Counted from the first letter of the stretch, positions 17,536 through 29,532 are shown. The stretch: DNA of 64,000 bases from Virgisporangium aliadipatigenens (GCF_016863615.1 NZ_BOPF01000010.1:186001-250000), one strand, 5' to 3'. The notes: generated by a model not told the origin, from the sequence alone. Made by a program: numbers and translations.

Positions 17536-18488
17536 TGGACCGGCGGGGGTTCCTGCGCACGGCCGGCGCGCTCGCCGCCGCGCTGCCGGCCGCCGGCTGT
17601 GACGGCGCCGCCGCCCCGCCCCTGGAACGCCTGACGATCGCGGCCGGCGGCCCGGACGACGGCTTCCGTCCGATCGCCGAGGCGCTGGCCGCACACGCCC
17701 GGGACCGCTGGTCGATCGAGGCACGGGTGGTCGACGCGACCGGCCCCCGGGAGAGCCTCGAACTGGTGACGGGCGGCGGCGCGGCGGTGGCGTTCGCGCC
17801 GGCGGACCTGGTGGCGGTGGCCCGCGGCGGGGAGCCGCCGTTCCGCGGCGCGCTGCCGGTGTTGGCCCTGGCGAACCTCTACGAGGACGTGGTGCACGCG
17901 TTCACCCGGGTCGACGTGGGCGTGCGGGAGCTGCCGCGCTTCGCCGGGCGCAGGCTCGGTACGGGGTCCCCCGGGGCCGAACTCGTCACGACCCGCCTGC
18001 TGGCCGCGGGCAGGCTGACGATCAACGCGAACGTGCAGCCGATCCCGTTGCGCGTGGCGGACGCGGCCGAGGCGCTGGCGGCCGGGACGGTGGACGCGTT
18101 CGTGGTGAGCGGGGCTCCGCCGCTGGCGCCGATCCTGCGGGTGCGCGAGCGGGTGCGCCTGCGGCTGCTGCGGCTGACCGACGAGGTGGAGCAGCTGCGG
18201 GCGAGCTGGGGCGGCACGTACGCCGAACGTTCGATGCCGATGAGCGTGTACGACACCCCGGAGGGCGACGTGACCGTGGGCGTCGCCAACCTGCTGGTCG
18301 CCTCGGCCGAACTGCCCGACGCGGTGGCCCGCGCGCTGACCGGCCTGCTGTTCGACGCCCGCCCGGCACTGATCGCGGCGCTCCCGGCCGCCCGGCGGAT
18401 CGACCCGCGCACCGCGCTCGCCACCGGCCCGGTGCCGCTGCACCCGGGGGCGCGGCGGCACTACCGGGAGACGAAGCCGTTCGCGTAG
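17535..18488 (+). CDS. TAXI-family solute-binding lipoprotein, probable sensor partner
   Basis: A 317-residue extracytoplasmic binding protein. The N-terminus has a twin-arginine motif (MDRRGFLRTAGA) and a lipobox-like AAGC at about 20-23, suggesting Tat export and lipid anchoring. The body follows the TAXI pattern (ERLTIAAGG, GAAVAFAPADLVAVARGG, RRLGTGSPGAELVTTRLL). Such proteins normally feed TRAP carriers, but no DctQ/DctM-like membrane subunit lies in the window. Being locked in an operon with a sensor kinase and regulator, it more likely presents a small carboxylate ligand to the kinase. The last 28 bases overlap the convergent LysR gene. Confidence 0.87.
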   Translation: MDRRGFLRTAGALAAALPAAGCDGAAAPPLERLTIAAGGPDDGFRPIAEALAAHARDRWSIEARVVDATGPRESLELVTGGGAAVAFAPADLVAVARGGEPPFRGALPVLALANLYEDVVHAFTRVDVGVRELPRFAGRRLGTGSPGAELVTTRLLAAGRLTINANVQPIPLRVADAAEALAAGTVDAFVVSGAPPLAPILRVRERVRLRLLRLTDEVEQLRASWGGTYAERSMPMSVYDTPEGDVTVGVANLLVASAELPDAVARALTGLLFDARPALIAALPAARRIDPRTALATGPVPLHPGARRHYRETKPFA

Positions 18489-19321
18489 GCCGCCGCCTCG
18501 CAGGCCGCGCGCACAAAGCCCGCGAGCGCCCGCGAACGGCTGCCCTCCGGCCACGCCAGCAGCGTCACGACCGGCTCCGCGTCGCGCATCGGCACCGTGA
18601 CGAGGCCGGCCCGCAGGTCGTCGCGGCAGCTCTCGGGCAGCACGGCGACGGCCTCGCCGAGTGCGATCAGGTACATGAGCTGGCCGCCGTCGCGCACCGC
18701 GGGGCCGGGGCCGGAGTCCTTGTCGCCGGGCCAGCTCGGCAGCGGTTCGCCGGCCAGATCCGCCCAGGCGAGGCTCTCCCGCCCGGCGAGCCGGTGCCCG
18801 GCCGGCAGCACGGCCACCATCGGCTCGGTCTTGAGCTCCTCGTGGTCGAACCCGGAGAGGTCGTCGAAGGGCCGGTGCAGCAGCGCCACGTCGGCCCGCC
18901 CGTCGCGCAGGTGCGCGGCCACCTCGCCGATGCCGCAGACGGCCACCTCGACGGCGATCGCGTCTGGCTGCGCCCGGTAGGCGGCGAGGATGTCGGGCAG
19001 CATCCGGGAGTCGCCGCCGGGCTTGGTGGCGAGGACGAGCCGCGGGGCGCCCTGGCCGGCGCGCGTCGTGCGCCTGGTGGCCGCGTCGAGCGCGTCGAGG
19101 GCCCGGCGCCCCTCGCGCAGCAGGACGTCGCCGGCCGGGGTGAGGCTGACCCGGCGGCTGGTGCGCGCGAAGAGCGTGACGCGCAGGCGCCGTTCGAGCG
19201 CGCGGATGGCGCGGGACAGCGGCGGCTGGGCGATGCCGAGGCGCTCGGCGGCGCGGCCGAAGTGCAGTTCCTCCGCGACGGCGACGAAGTACTCCAGGTC
19301 CCGCCGGTCCAGCCCATCCAT
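18461..19321 (-). CDS. LysR-family transcriptional regulator
   Basis: A 286-residue regulator. The N-terminal winged helix (about 3-62) reads RDLEYFVAVAEELHFGRAAE, then the recognition helix QPPLSRAIRALERRL. The C-terminal effector domain (about 90-280) has the two-lobed type I binding-protein pattern with a co-inducer pocket (ELKTEPMVAVLPAGHRLAG). It is divergent from an SDR gene with only 69 bases between starts, the classic LysR/target layout, so it probably controls that gene and itself. The start at 19321 follows TACCGT at six bases without a Shine-Dalgarno, suggesting a leaderless message. Confidence 0.92.
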   Translation of the reverse strand: MDGLDRRDLEYFVAVAEELHFGRAAERLGIAQPPLSRAIRALERRLRVTLFARTSRRVSLTPAGDVLLREGRRALDALDAATRRTTRAGQGAPRLVLATKPGGDSRMLPDILAAYRAQPDAIAVEVAVCGIGEVAAHLRDGRADVALLHRPFDDLSGFDHEELKTEPMVAVLPAGHRLAGRESLAWADLAGEPLPSWPGDKDSGPGPAVRDGGQLMYLIALGEAVAVLPESCRDDLRAGLVTVPMRDAEPVVTLLAWPEGSRSRALAGFVRAACEAAAYANGFVSR

Positions 19322-19333
19322 ACCCTCACGGTA
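19321..19333. promoter_or_regulatory. Candidate LysR box overlapping the LysR -10 element
   Basis: TACC(CTCAC)GGTA is an inverted repeat fitting T-N11-A. It covers the minus-strand -10 (TACCGT, 19328-19333) and touches the LysR start codon, a position suited to autorepression. Confidence 0.4.
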
Positions 19334-19390
19334 TCGGTGCGGACCCGGTTCGTCATCGCCGCGTCGGGCCGGCGCGGGTTGGCTGGGCGC

Positions 19391-20122
19391 ATGGCAAACA
19401 CCACCATCGCCCTGGTCACCGGGGGAAACAAGGGCATCGGCTTCGAGACGGCGGCGCAGCTGGCCGCGACCGGGGCCACCGTGTTGCTCGGCGCGCGGGA
19501 CCGGGTCCGCCGCGAGGAGGCCGTCGCCGCGCTGCGGGCCACCGGTGCGGACGTGCATCCGGTCGAACTGGACGTGACGGACCCCGCGAGCGCCGTCGCG
19601 GCGGCCGCTCTCGTGGACGCCACCTACGGCCGGCTCGACGTGCTCGTCAACAACGCGGCGGTCAGCGGGGGCTGGATGCCGCTGACCGGTTCGGATCCGG
19701 CCGTGGTCCGCGCGGTGTTCGACACCAACGTCGTCGGCGTCATGAACGTCACCAACGCGTTCCTGCCGCTGCTGCGCAGGTCGGCCGCGCCGCGCGTGGT
19801 CAACGTCTCCAGCAGCGTCGGCTCGCTGCACGTCCAGCGGGACTTCCGGGGGCCGCTGGGGCAGCTGCCCGGCTCGGCGGCGTACGTGCCGTCGAAGGCC
19901 GCGCTGAACGCGTTGACCGTGCAGTACGCCAAGGAACTGCGCGGCACCGGCATCCTCGTGAACGCCGTCGACCCCGGCTACTGCGCCACGGATTTCAACA
20001 ACCACGCCGGCACCCGCCCGGCCGCCGCCGGCGCCGCGAACGTCGTGCGGCTGGCGACGGTCGGTAACGACGGCCCCACCGGCGGCTTCTACGCCGACGA
20101 CGGGGCCGTCGTGCCCTGGTGA
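19391..20122 (+). CDS. Short-chain dehydrogenase/reductase (carbonyl reductase-like)
   Basis: A 243-residue classical SDR. It has TGGNKGIG near residue 10 (cofactor glycine motif), NNAA in LDVLVNNAAVS, the catalytic Ser in VNVSSSVG and YVPSK (Tyr-Lys). A basic Arg after the second strand (GARDR) suggests NADPH. The C-terminal GPTGGFYADDGAVVPW is typical of carbonyl-reductase-like members acting on ketones or quinones. It is probably regulated by the divergent LysR protein. The truncated gene at the right edge of the window ends in a very similar tail. Confidence 0.9.
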   Translation: MANTTIALVTGGNKGIGFETAAQLAATGATVLLGARDRVRREEAVAALRATGADVHPVELDVTDPASAVAAAALVDATYGRLDVLVNNAAVSGGWMPLTGSDPAVVRAVFDTNVVGVMNVTNAFLPLLRRSAAPRVVNVSSSVGSLHVQRDFRGPLGQLPGSAAYVPSKAALNALTVQYAKELRGTGILVNAVDPGYCATDFNNHAGTRPAAAGAANVVRLATVGNDGPTGGFYADDGAVVPW

Positions 20123-20182
20123 CGTTCTACTGTGGACAATCCACCGATAGGGTCCTGGAAAGGGCGCCCGGCGCCTGGTGGT

Positions 20183-20188
20183 TACGCT
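20183..20188 (+). promoter_or_regulatory. -10 hexamer TACGCT, leaderless start
   Basis: TACGCT ends seven bases before the ATG at 20196; no Shine-Dalgarno lies between. Confidence 0.5.
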
Positions 20189-20195
20189 TCTGCGC

Positions 20196-21179
20196 ATGAG
20201 GAGCCCCACGCAGGTCCGGCTCACGCCGGGGCAGCTCGAGGCGTACGCGCGGCAGGCGTTCGGGGCGGACGCCGTGCTCGCCGACTGTGCCGAACTGGGC
20301 GGTGGCGGCTTCGCCGCGGTGTGGCGCCTGCGCCTCGCGGACGGACGCACCGGTGTGCTGAAGGTGGGGCCGCCGCCCGGCGTGCGCCTCCTGCGCTACG
20401 AACGGGACCTGATCGACGCCGAGGCCGGATATCTCCGACTCGTGCGTGAGCGGGCACAAGCCGTTCCCACGCCGGAGATCCTGTACCACGGCGGGAACTG
20501 GATGGTGACGACGCTCCTGCCCGGGACGGCGCTGCCGGACCTGCCCCCGGGGGCGGACGACGCGCCGGTGCGGCACGGACTGGGCGCGGCGGTCGCGCAC
20601 CTGCACCGGGTGACCGGGCCGCGCTTCGGCTACCCGGGGCTGCGGGTGCACCGCGGGGCCTGGCGGGCGGCGTTCACCGCGATGGTGGAGGACCTGCTCT
20701 CCGACGGCGACGACTGGGGCGTGCCGCTGCCCGTCTCGGCCCGGCGGGTGCGCGAGGCCGTCGCGCGCCACGCGTGGGCCCTCGACCGCGTCGAACGCCC
20801 CGCGCTGCTGCATTTCGACCTGTGGGACGGCAACGTCCTGGCCGTCACCGACGACGGCGGCGGCCTCGCGCTGGGCGGCCTCGTCGACGGCGAGCGCTAC
20901 CTCTTCGGCGACCCGCTCGTGGACTTCGTCTCCCCGGCGCTGCGGCGGCGGATCGAGGACGAGCCGGAGCACCCGTTCGTGCGCGGGTACGAGTCCGTGG
21001 CCGGGCCGGTGCGCTTCGACAACGCGGCCCGCCGTCGTCTCGCTCTGTATCGGCTCCATCTCTATCTGCTGATGCTGGTGGAGATGCCGAGCCGGGCGAT
21101 GGTCGGGCCGTCCTCGGTCGAGCGGCGGGAACGGTTGGGTCAGCTGTTCACCGAAGAGATGGACGTGCTCGGCGGGTGA
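20196..21179 (+). CDS. Aminoglycoside phosphotransferase-fold kinase
   Basis: A 327-residue protein with the APH/choline-kinase fold. Visible parts are the nucleotide-binding strand with Lys in TGVLKVGPP, the catalytic loop LHFDLWDGNVL (HxDxxxxN, Asp as base) and a metal-binding Asp in GLVDGERYLFGDP in place of DFG/DxD. It should transfer phosphate from ATP to a small hydroxyl compound. The substrate cannot be told from sequence; antibiotic resistance, sugar and homoserine-type kinases share this fold. ATG 20196 is used rather than 20178 because a -10 hexamer lies at the leaderless distance. A terminator-like hairpin follows the stop. Confidence 0.85.
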   Translation: MRSPTQVRLTPGQLEAYARQAFGADAVLADCAELGGGGFAAVWRLRLADGRTGVLKVGPPPGVRLLRYERDLIDAEAGYLRLVRERAQAVPTPEILYHGGNWMVTTLLPGTALPDLPPGADDAPVRHGLGAAVAHLHRVTGPRFGYPGLRVHRGAWRAAFTAMVEDLLSDGDDWGVPLPVSARRVREAVARHAWALDRVERPALLHFDLWDGNVLAVTDDGGGLALGGLVDGERYLFGDPLVDFVSPALRRRIEDEPEHPFVRGYESVAGPVRFDNAARRRLALYRLHLYLLMLVEMPSRAMVGPSSVERRERLGQLFTEEMDVLGG

Positions 21180-21186
21180 ATACACC

Positions 21187-21203
21187 CTCCCACATAGTGG
21201 GAG
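21187..21203. terminator. Perfect short hairpin after the phosphotransferase gene
   Basis: CTCCCAC and GTGGGAG form seven pairs around a three-base loop, starting seven bases after the stop. No T-run follows, so termination strength is uncertain. Confidence 0.45.
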
Positions 21204-21243
21204 TCACTCGGGCGGGCGGGTGCGCCGCAGGGCTCTGACCGGG

Positions 21244-21249
21244 TATTTT
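21244..21249 (+). promoter_or_regulatory. -10 hexamer TATTTT, leaderless start
   Basis: TATTTT within GGGTATTTTGTC lies seven bases before the GTG at 21257. The octamer GGGTATTTT recurs before the regulator gene at 27319. Confidence 0.5.
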
Positions 21250-21256
21250 GTCATCC

Positions 21257-21583
21257 GTGACCGTCGATTCGCGTACCCGCCGTGTGCGGTGGTGCGCGCG
21301 CCGTGGTCGCCGGTGGGCCTCCGTGTTCGCGGCGCTGACGTTCGCGCTGAGCGGTGGGTACCTCCAGGCACCGGCCGTGGTCACGACGCCACCGCCCGCG
21401 TCCGCGGTCGTGGCGCAGGCGGACGCCCCGGTCGCCGCCGCGGAGACGGTCGCCCCCTCGCCCGCCGAGGAGCCCGCGCGACCCGTGGTGGTCGCCGTGG
21501 CGGCTCCACTGTGGACCGACGCCGTTGTCCCCGCCGGGGTCACCCCGGTCGCTGTCGGGTCGCGGGCTCCACCCGCCGTCTGA
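21257..21583 (+). CDS. Small Ala/Pro/Val-rich exported protein
   Basis: A 108-residue protein starting at GTG 21257 (a TTG at 21248 is the alternative). A basic N-terminus (RTRRVRWCARRGRRW) precedes a hydrophobic segment (ASVFAALTFALSGGYLQA) acting as signal or anchor. The remaining 60 residues are low-complexity Ala, Val and Pro. No family is recognised. The GC pattern and upstream promoter element support it as a gene, but the weak composition leaves doubt. It lies 111 bases before the membrane coiled-coil protein gene and may be co-transcribed. Confidence 0.5.
   Translation: MTVDSRTRRVRWCARRGRRWASVFAALTFALSGGYLQAPAVVTTPPPASAVVAQADAPVAAAETVAPSPAEEPARPVVVAVAAPLWTDAVVPAGVTPVAVGSRAPPAV
21504..21516. 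repeat. Palindrome copy 3, CTCCACTGTGGAC (one mismatch)
   Basis: Differs from the consensus only in the first base. Inside the small exported protein gene, read as Pro-Leu-Trp-Thr. Confidence 0.7.
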
Positions 21584-21694
21584 CCTCCACGTGTTTCGCG
21601 GTACCCGGCTTCTGGGAACGGGTGTCGCCGTAGTTCCCGTGCTCCCCGCCGGTCCCACTCTCCCCGTGTTTCCCCACGAGCAGGAAGCCTCACC

Positions 21695-22450
21695 ATGTCC
21701 GACGTCTTCTCGCCGGCCGCCGACACGTTCGCGTCCGGTATGCCCACCGCCCTGTCCATCTGGTTCCTGCTGACCGCCGCGGTCGCCGCCCCGTTCGCGT
21801 TGCTGGCCATGCTCTTCGGCTTCCTCGACTGGCGCCGCTCGCGCAAGGCCCGCGCCGCGCGGGCCGCCCTTGGCAAGCCGTCGTTCGGGAAGCGGGCCGC
21901 GGAGTCGCGCCGCTACGCCGACGAGATCGGGGCCGCCGCCGAGCGCGCCACCGAGATGGCCGAACGCCGTCGCGACCAGTGGCTCGCCGCGCACATCGCC
22001 ACCGAGGCCGCCTGGAAGGCCTACGACACCGCCGATGCCGAATGGCGCCGGCTGGACAAGGCCGCCGCCTACCCGACCCCGGAGGCCACCCCCCGAACGC
22101 CCGAAGAACTGCACAAGGCCGCGCAGGAGGCGTTCCGGCGCGGGCAGATCGACTCCGACCAGCTGCTCGACATCCTGTTCCACCGCAACGGATTCGACCC
22201 GGAGCGGCACCCGTTCGAGCTGGACGCACTGCTGCGGCGGGCCGCGCGGGACCGGCTGCTGCGCTCCTACCGCGCCGCGTCGGCCGCCGAACGCGAGGCG
22301 TGGCGGCAGGCCGAGACCGCCTCCGCCGCCCGCAAGAGCCTCCAGGAAGAAGCCCGGCTCGCGCGCGGGCGCGCCGTTCTCGCCACCCGCCAGCCGGTCG
22401 TCGCGACGGCCGCACGGCGCACCAGCAGCAACGAACTCGTTTACGGTTAG
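21695..22450 (+). CDS. Membrane-anchored helical protein, unknown function
   Basis: A 251-residue protein with one membrane helix at about 19-45 (ALSIWFLLTAAVAAPFALLA) followed by a basic stretch (DWRRSRKARAAR) that should stay in the cytoplasm. The rest is strongly helical and rich in Ala, Arg and Glu, with heptad-like segments (ERATEMAERRRDQW and EREAWRQAETASAARKSLQE) that suggest a coiled coil. No catalytic motif or named family is recognised. It ends five bases before the LLM oxidoreductase gene. Confidence 0.72.
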   Translation: MSDVFSPAADTFASGMPTALSIWFLLTAAVAAPFALLAMLFGFLDWRRSRKARAARAALGKPSFGKRAAESRRYADEIGAAAERATEMAERRRDQWLAAHIATEAAWKAYDTADAEWRRLDKAAAYPTPEATPRTPEELHKAAQEAFRRGQIDSDQLLDILFHRNGFDPERHPFELDALLRRAARDRLLRSYRAASAAEREAWRQAETASAARKSLQEEARLARGRAVLATRQPVVATAARRTSSNELVYG

Positions 22451-22455
22451 GAGTC

Positions 22456-23352
22456 ATGGACGTCGGATTCGGACTGCCGGTATCGGGCGCGTGGGCGCAG
22501 CCGGAGATCGTCGCGCGGGTCGCCCGGCGCGCCGAGGAGCTGGGCTACCGTTCACTGTGGACGTTCCAGCGGGTGCTCGTGGGCGTCGACCAGCAGCTCG
22601 ATCCCGTCTATCGCAGCGTGCTGGACCCCTTGGTGACGCTGGCCTTCGCGGCGGCGCACACGTCCCGGATCCGGCTCGGCGTGGCGGTGCTCAACGTGCC
22701 GTTCGTGTCGCCGGCGATCGTGGCCAAGCAGGCGTCCACAGTGGACAGACTGAGCGGCGGGCGCCTCGACCTCGGGCTCGGTGCCGGCTGGTCGGAGGTG
22801 GAGTTCGCGGCCACCGGCTCGGACGGGGCCCGGCGCGGCAAGCGGGTCGAGGAGTTCGTCCAGGTGCTGCGCACCCTGTGGGGCGACGAGGTCAGCTCGC
22901 ACGCCGGGGAGTTCTACACCGTGCCGCCGAGCCGGATGGCGCCGAAGCCGGTCACCCGGCCGGGGCCGCCGATCCTGCTCGGGGGCACGGTGCCGGCCGC
23001 GTTGAAGCGGGCGGGGCGGATCGCCGACGGCTGGGTCAGCAGCAGCCGGGCCGACCTGTCCGAGATCGCCGACAGCGTCGACCTGGTGCGCCAGGGGGCC
23101 GCCGAGGCCGGCAAGGACCCGGCGGGCGTGCGCGTCGTGGTGCGCGGCGTGCTGCGCACCGACCCGGGCGTGCGACTGCTGCACGGCGAGCCGGACAAGG
23201 TGCGCGGCGACCTCGACGCGCTGGCGGTGCAGGGGGTCACCGAGGTCTTCCTGGACCTCAACTGGGATCCGCTGATCGGCTCGCCGGACGTGTCGCCCGA
23301 GGCGGCGACGGAGCGCGCGTCGGCGCTGCTCGAGGCGTACGCGCCGGCGTGA
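22456..23352 (+). CDS. LLM-class F420-dependent oxidoreductase
   Basis: A 298-residue luciferase-like TIM-barrel enzyme. Family signs are the N-terminal GFGLPVSGAWAQPE, the SLWTFQR region, RIRLGVAVLNVPFVSPAIVA, the cofactor loop LSGGRLDLGLGAGWSEVEF, and PGPPILLGG further on. Coenzyme F420 is expected in an actinomycete, though FMN use is not excluded; the substrate is unknown. GGAG two bases before the ATG at 22456 supports the start. Two copies of the 13-bp palindrome (one with a mismatch) lie within 200 bases in this gene. Its TGA overlaps a GTG opening the phyH-like fragment. Confidence 0.9.
   Translation: MDVGFGLPVSGAWAQPEIVARVARRAEELGYRSLWTFQRVLVGVDQQLDPVYRSVLDPLVTLAFAAAHTSRIRLGVAVLNVPFVSPAIVAKQASTVDRLSGGRLDLGLGAGWSEVEFAATGSDGARRGKRVEEFVQVLRTLWGDEVSSHAGEFYTVPPSRMAPKPVTRPGPPILLGGTVPAALKRAGRIADGWVSSSRADLSEIADSVDLVRQGAAEAGKDPAGVRVVVRGVLRTDPGVRLLHGEPDKVRGDLDALAVQGVTEVFLDLNWDPLIGSPDVSPEAATERASALLEAYAPA
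22550..22562. repeat. Palindrome copy 4, GTTCACTGTGGAC (one mismatch)
   Basis: Differs from consensus at the third base. In the LLM gene, read as Ser-Leu-Trp-Thr. Confidence 0.6.
22734..22746. repeat. GTCCACAGTGGAC palindrome, copy 5
   Basis: Exact dyad in the LLM gene, read as Ser-Thr-Val-Asp with the rare codon ACA. Confidence 0.8.
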
Positions 23353-23564
23353 ACGCCCAGGGTTTCGTGATCCTTCCGGGCCTGCTGGCGGCCGAGGAGT
23401 TGTCCGCCGCGCGGGAGCATGCGGCGACTAGCGGGCGTCGCGCCGGCGAGTCCACATCTGGGGTTCGTGGCCGGACGGGACCCCGAGACCTGGTTGTCCG
23501 CATCGCGGGACGGGTGATCTGCGCCACGGCGCCCGGGCGGGTGACGGCTGCCGCTCGCTCATGA
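23349..23564 (+). pseudogene. Frameshifted N-terminal fragment of a PhyH-like dioxygenase
   Basis: From GTG 23349 the frame reads VNAQGFVILPGLLAAEELSA, which looks like the start of phytanoyl-CoA dioxygenase-type proteins, and ends at 23564 after 71 residues. From about 23418 another frame reads more like protein (MRRLAGVAPASPHLGFVAGR followed by DPETWLSASRDG) and stops at 23517. A shift between the two frames plus loss of the catalytic HxD region would explain this. Alternatively it is a short unrelated ORF. It overlaps the LLM stop as GTGA, so it may once have been part of that operon. Confidence 0.4.
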
Positions 23565-23587
23565 ACGTCCGGTACCCTCGGAGGTCA

Positions 23588-23675
23588 GGTCGAGAGGCGC
23601 TGCAACGGGCCTAGGGTCCGCCACGCTCGACCACGAGCAGTACCGAGCAAGGGCGCCTCCGAGATGCTTCGGAGG
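23588..23675 (+). ncRNA. Predicted S-adenosylhomocysteine (SAH) riboswitch before metH
   Basis: P1 is GGTCGAG (23588-23594) with CTCGACC (23626-23632), seven perfect pairs. P2 is CGGGCC (23606-23611) with GGTCCG (23615-23620). The junction carries AGGCGCTGCAACG, close to the conserved SAH-riboswitch core. AGGCGC (23595-23600) can form the pseudoknot with GCGCCT (23653-23658). CCTCCGA (23656-23662) can instead pair with TCGGAGG (23669-23675), hiding the GGAGG ribosome site of metH. The two pairings share 23656-23658 and exclude each other, so SAH binding should free the ribosome site and turn translation on. The match is by eye, without a covariance model. Confidence 0.75.
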
Positions 23676-23683
23676 TATCGCTG

Positions 23684-27295
<3,612 letters not shown>

Positions 27296-27306
27296 GAGAA
27301 TCCGGG

Positions 27307-27312
27307 TATTTT
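27307..27312 (+). promoter_or_regulatory. -10 hexamer TATTTT, leaderless start
   Basis: TATTTT lies six bases before the GTG at 27319, 12 bases after the metH stop. Confidence 0.5.
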
Positions 27313-27318
27313 CGTCGC

Positions 27319-29532
27319 GTGGGTACCTTCGCCGATCTGTTGCGCCGTCGGCGGAGGCTTGCCCGCTTGACCCAGGAGCAGCTCGCCGACCGTAGCGGGG
27401 TCAGCAGCCGCACCATCGGTGACCTGGAGGGCGGGCGGGTCAACCGGCCGCACCGCTCCACGGTGGCGCTGCTGGCGGACGCGCTCGGCCTGGCCGGTGC
27501 GGATCGGGCCGCGTTCGAACGCTCCGCGCACGACGCCGCCTGGGCCGACGAGGCGCAGCATCCGGTACCTCGCGCGTTGCCCCGGGCGCCGGCCCCGTTC
27601 GTGGGGCGCGACGACGAGGTCGACGCCCTGGACGCGGCGCACGAACGGGCCGCCGGCGCGCCGGTGGTGATCGCCGGGATGGCCGGCATCGGCAAGTCGG
27701 CGCTGGCCGTGCACTGGGCGCACCGCATCGCCGCGAAGTACCCGGACGGCCAGCTCTTCGTGGACCTGCGCGGCTACGACCCGAATCGGGCGCCGCTCAC
27801 CCCGCAGGAGGCCGTCGGCCAGCTGCTGACCCAGCTCGAGGGGCCGGACTCGACGCTCCCGTCGGGCTTCGACGAACAGGTGGCGCGCTACCGCAGCCGG
27901 CTCGCCGGGACCCGCACGCTCGTGCTGCTCGACAACGCCGCCTCCTCGGACCAGGTCCGGCCGCTGCTGCCGGGCAACGACGCCTGCGCGGTGGTGGTGA
28001 CCGGTCGGGTGCGGCTGGACGGGCTGGTGGCGCTCGACGGGGCCCGGACGGTGTCGTTGCGCCCGCTCACGCACACGGCGTCCGTGGCGCTGATCCGGGC
28101 GGTCGCCGGGACGGCCGACGACGAGGACGTGGACCAGCTGGCCTCGCTCTGCGGCTACCTGCCGCTGGCGCTGCGGGTCGCCGCGGCCCGCCTCGCGGCC
28201 GATCACGAACCGGCGGCGGCGCTGGTCTCCGGCGACCTGGGCGCGCTGGCCGTCGAGGACGACAACGTCGGCGCGGTCTTCGACACGACGTACCGGGCGC
28301 TGTCGCCGGAACTGCGGCACACGCTCGCCCTGCTCGGCCTGCCGCCGGGGGACTCGCTGTCGCTGGAGGCGATCGCGGCGCTGGTCGGGACCGATCACGC
28401 GACCGCCCGGGAACGGGTGCTGGCGCTGTGCGACTCGTACCTGCTGGGCGAGGCGCGGCCGGGCCGGTACGGGATGCACGACCTCGTGGTGCTGTACGCG
28501 CGGCGGCTGGCCGGTGGCCTCCCCGAGCCGGAACGCCGTGCCGCGCTGCGCCGCCTGCTGGACTTCTACGTCACCACGGCCCTCGCCGCCGACACCCGGT
28601 TGCGGGTGCGGCCGCGGCCGTTCGAGTTCGAGCCGGCGGCCACGTCGCTGCCGCCCGTGCTGCCGGACCGGGCCTCCGCGATGGCGTGGTTCGCCGACGA
28701 GTACCCGACGATCGTGGCGCTGCTGCACCACGCGCGCACCGACGGCGGGGGTGCCGGCGGCTGGGGCGCGGGTGCGTGGCGCCTCACCTACGCCATGAAC
28801 CCGTTCGTCGACCGCCGGTTCCTCTTCGCGGAGTGGATCCCGCTGCTGGAGGAGGCGGTGCGCGCCGTCGCCGCCGAGGAGCAGCCGCCGCTGGTCCGCT
28901 GCGCGATGCTGAACCTGCTGGGCATCGCGCACGGGCAGCTGGGCCGGCACGAGGAGGCGCTGCCCCGGTTCGAGGAGTCGCTGCGGCTGTGCGACCCGGA
29001 CAACCTGCCGCGGCGGGCGGCGTACCTGACGAACATCGGCACCACGCACAGCGCCATCGGCGACCACGACCGCGCGATCCAGGCGCACCGGGCCGCCCTG
29101 CTGCTCCGCCAGCAGGTGAAGGATCCGCGCGGCGAGGCGTACAGCCTGCTCGGGATGGCGGAGTCGTACCGCCGGGCGGGGCTGTACGCGGACGCGTTCC
29201 GCACGGTGGACCTGGCGATGGAGTCGAGCGAGCAGCGCGGCGACCGGGAGACGCAGTCGCTGGTGTGGCGCTGCCGGGCGGAGACGGCGGAGGCGGCCGG
29301 GGACCCGGAGGCGGCGCGGATCAGCTACGAACGCTGGCTGGCCACCGCCGAGGCGCTGGCCGACCGGTCGGACATCGCGCTGGCGCACCACGGGCTGGGC
29401 CGGATGTCGGCCGCCACGGATCCCGCCCGGGCCCGCGTGCACCTGCGGTACGCGCACCGGATCCTGACCGAGATCGGGCATCCACTGGCGGACGAGGTGG
29501 CCGCGACGCTGCGGGGTGTGGTGACGCGCTGA
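27319..29532 (+). CDS. HTH, NB-ARC ATPase and TPR transcriptional regulator
   Basis: A 737-residue AfsR-like regulator without the SARP domain. Residues about 3-60 are an XRE-type helix-turn-helix (LTQEQLADRSGVSSRTIGDL). The NB-ARC ATPase (about 95-370) has Walker A GMAGIGKSAL and Walker B TLVLLDNAAS, and GYLPLALRVAA matches the GLPLAL motif of STAND ATPases. TPR helices fill about 520-720 (AYLTNIGTTHSAIGDHDRAI and similar). Such proteins are thought to be ATP-switched activators of nearby or secondary-metabolite genes; the trigger is unknown. GTG 27319 is chosen for the promoter spacing and because HTH sequence begins at once. Confidence 0.9.
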   Translation: MGTFADLLRRRRRLARLTQEQLADRSGVSSRTIGDLEGGRVNRPHRSTVALLADALGLAGADRAAFERSAHDAAWADEAQHPVPRALPRAPAPFVGRDDEVDALDAAHERAAGAPVVIAGMAGIGKSALAVHWAHRIAAKYPDGQLFVDLRGYDPNRAPLTPQEAVGQLLTQLEGPDSTLPSGFDEQVARYRSRLAGTRTLVLLDNAASSDQVRPLLPGNDACAVVVTGRVRLDGLVALDGARTVSLRPLTHTASVALIRAVAGTADDEDVDQLASLCGYLPLALRVAAARLAADHEPAAALVSGDLGALAVEDDNVGAVFDTTYRALSPELRHTLALLGLPPGDSLSLEAIAALVGTDHATARERVLALCDSYLLGEARPGRYGMHDLVVLYARRLAGGLPEPERRAALRRLLDFYVTTALAADTRLRVRPRPFEFEPAATSLPPVLPDRASAMAWFADEYPTIVALLHHARTDGGGAGGWGAGAWRLTYAMNPFVDRRFLFAEWIPLLEEAVRAVAAEEQPPLVRCAMLNLLGIAHGQLGRHEEALPRFEESLRLCDPDNLPRRAAYLTNIGTTHSAIGDHDRAIQAHRAALLLRQQVKDPRGEAYSLLGMAESYRRAGLYADAFRTVDLAMESSEQRGDRETQSLVWRCRAETAEAAGDPEAARISYERWLATAEALADRSDIALAHHGLGRMSAATDPARARVHLRYAHRILTEIGHPLADEVAATLRGVVTR

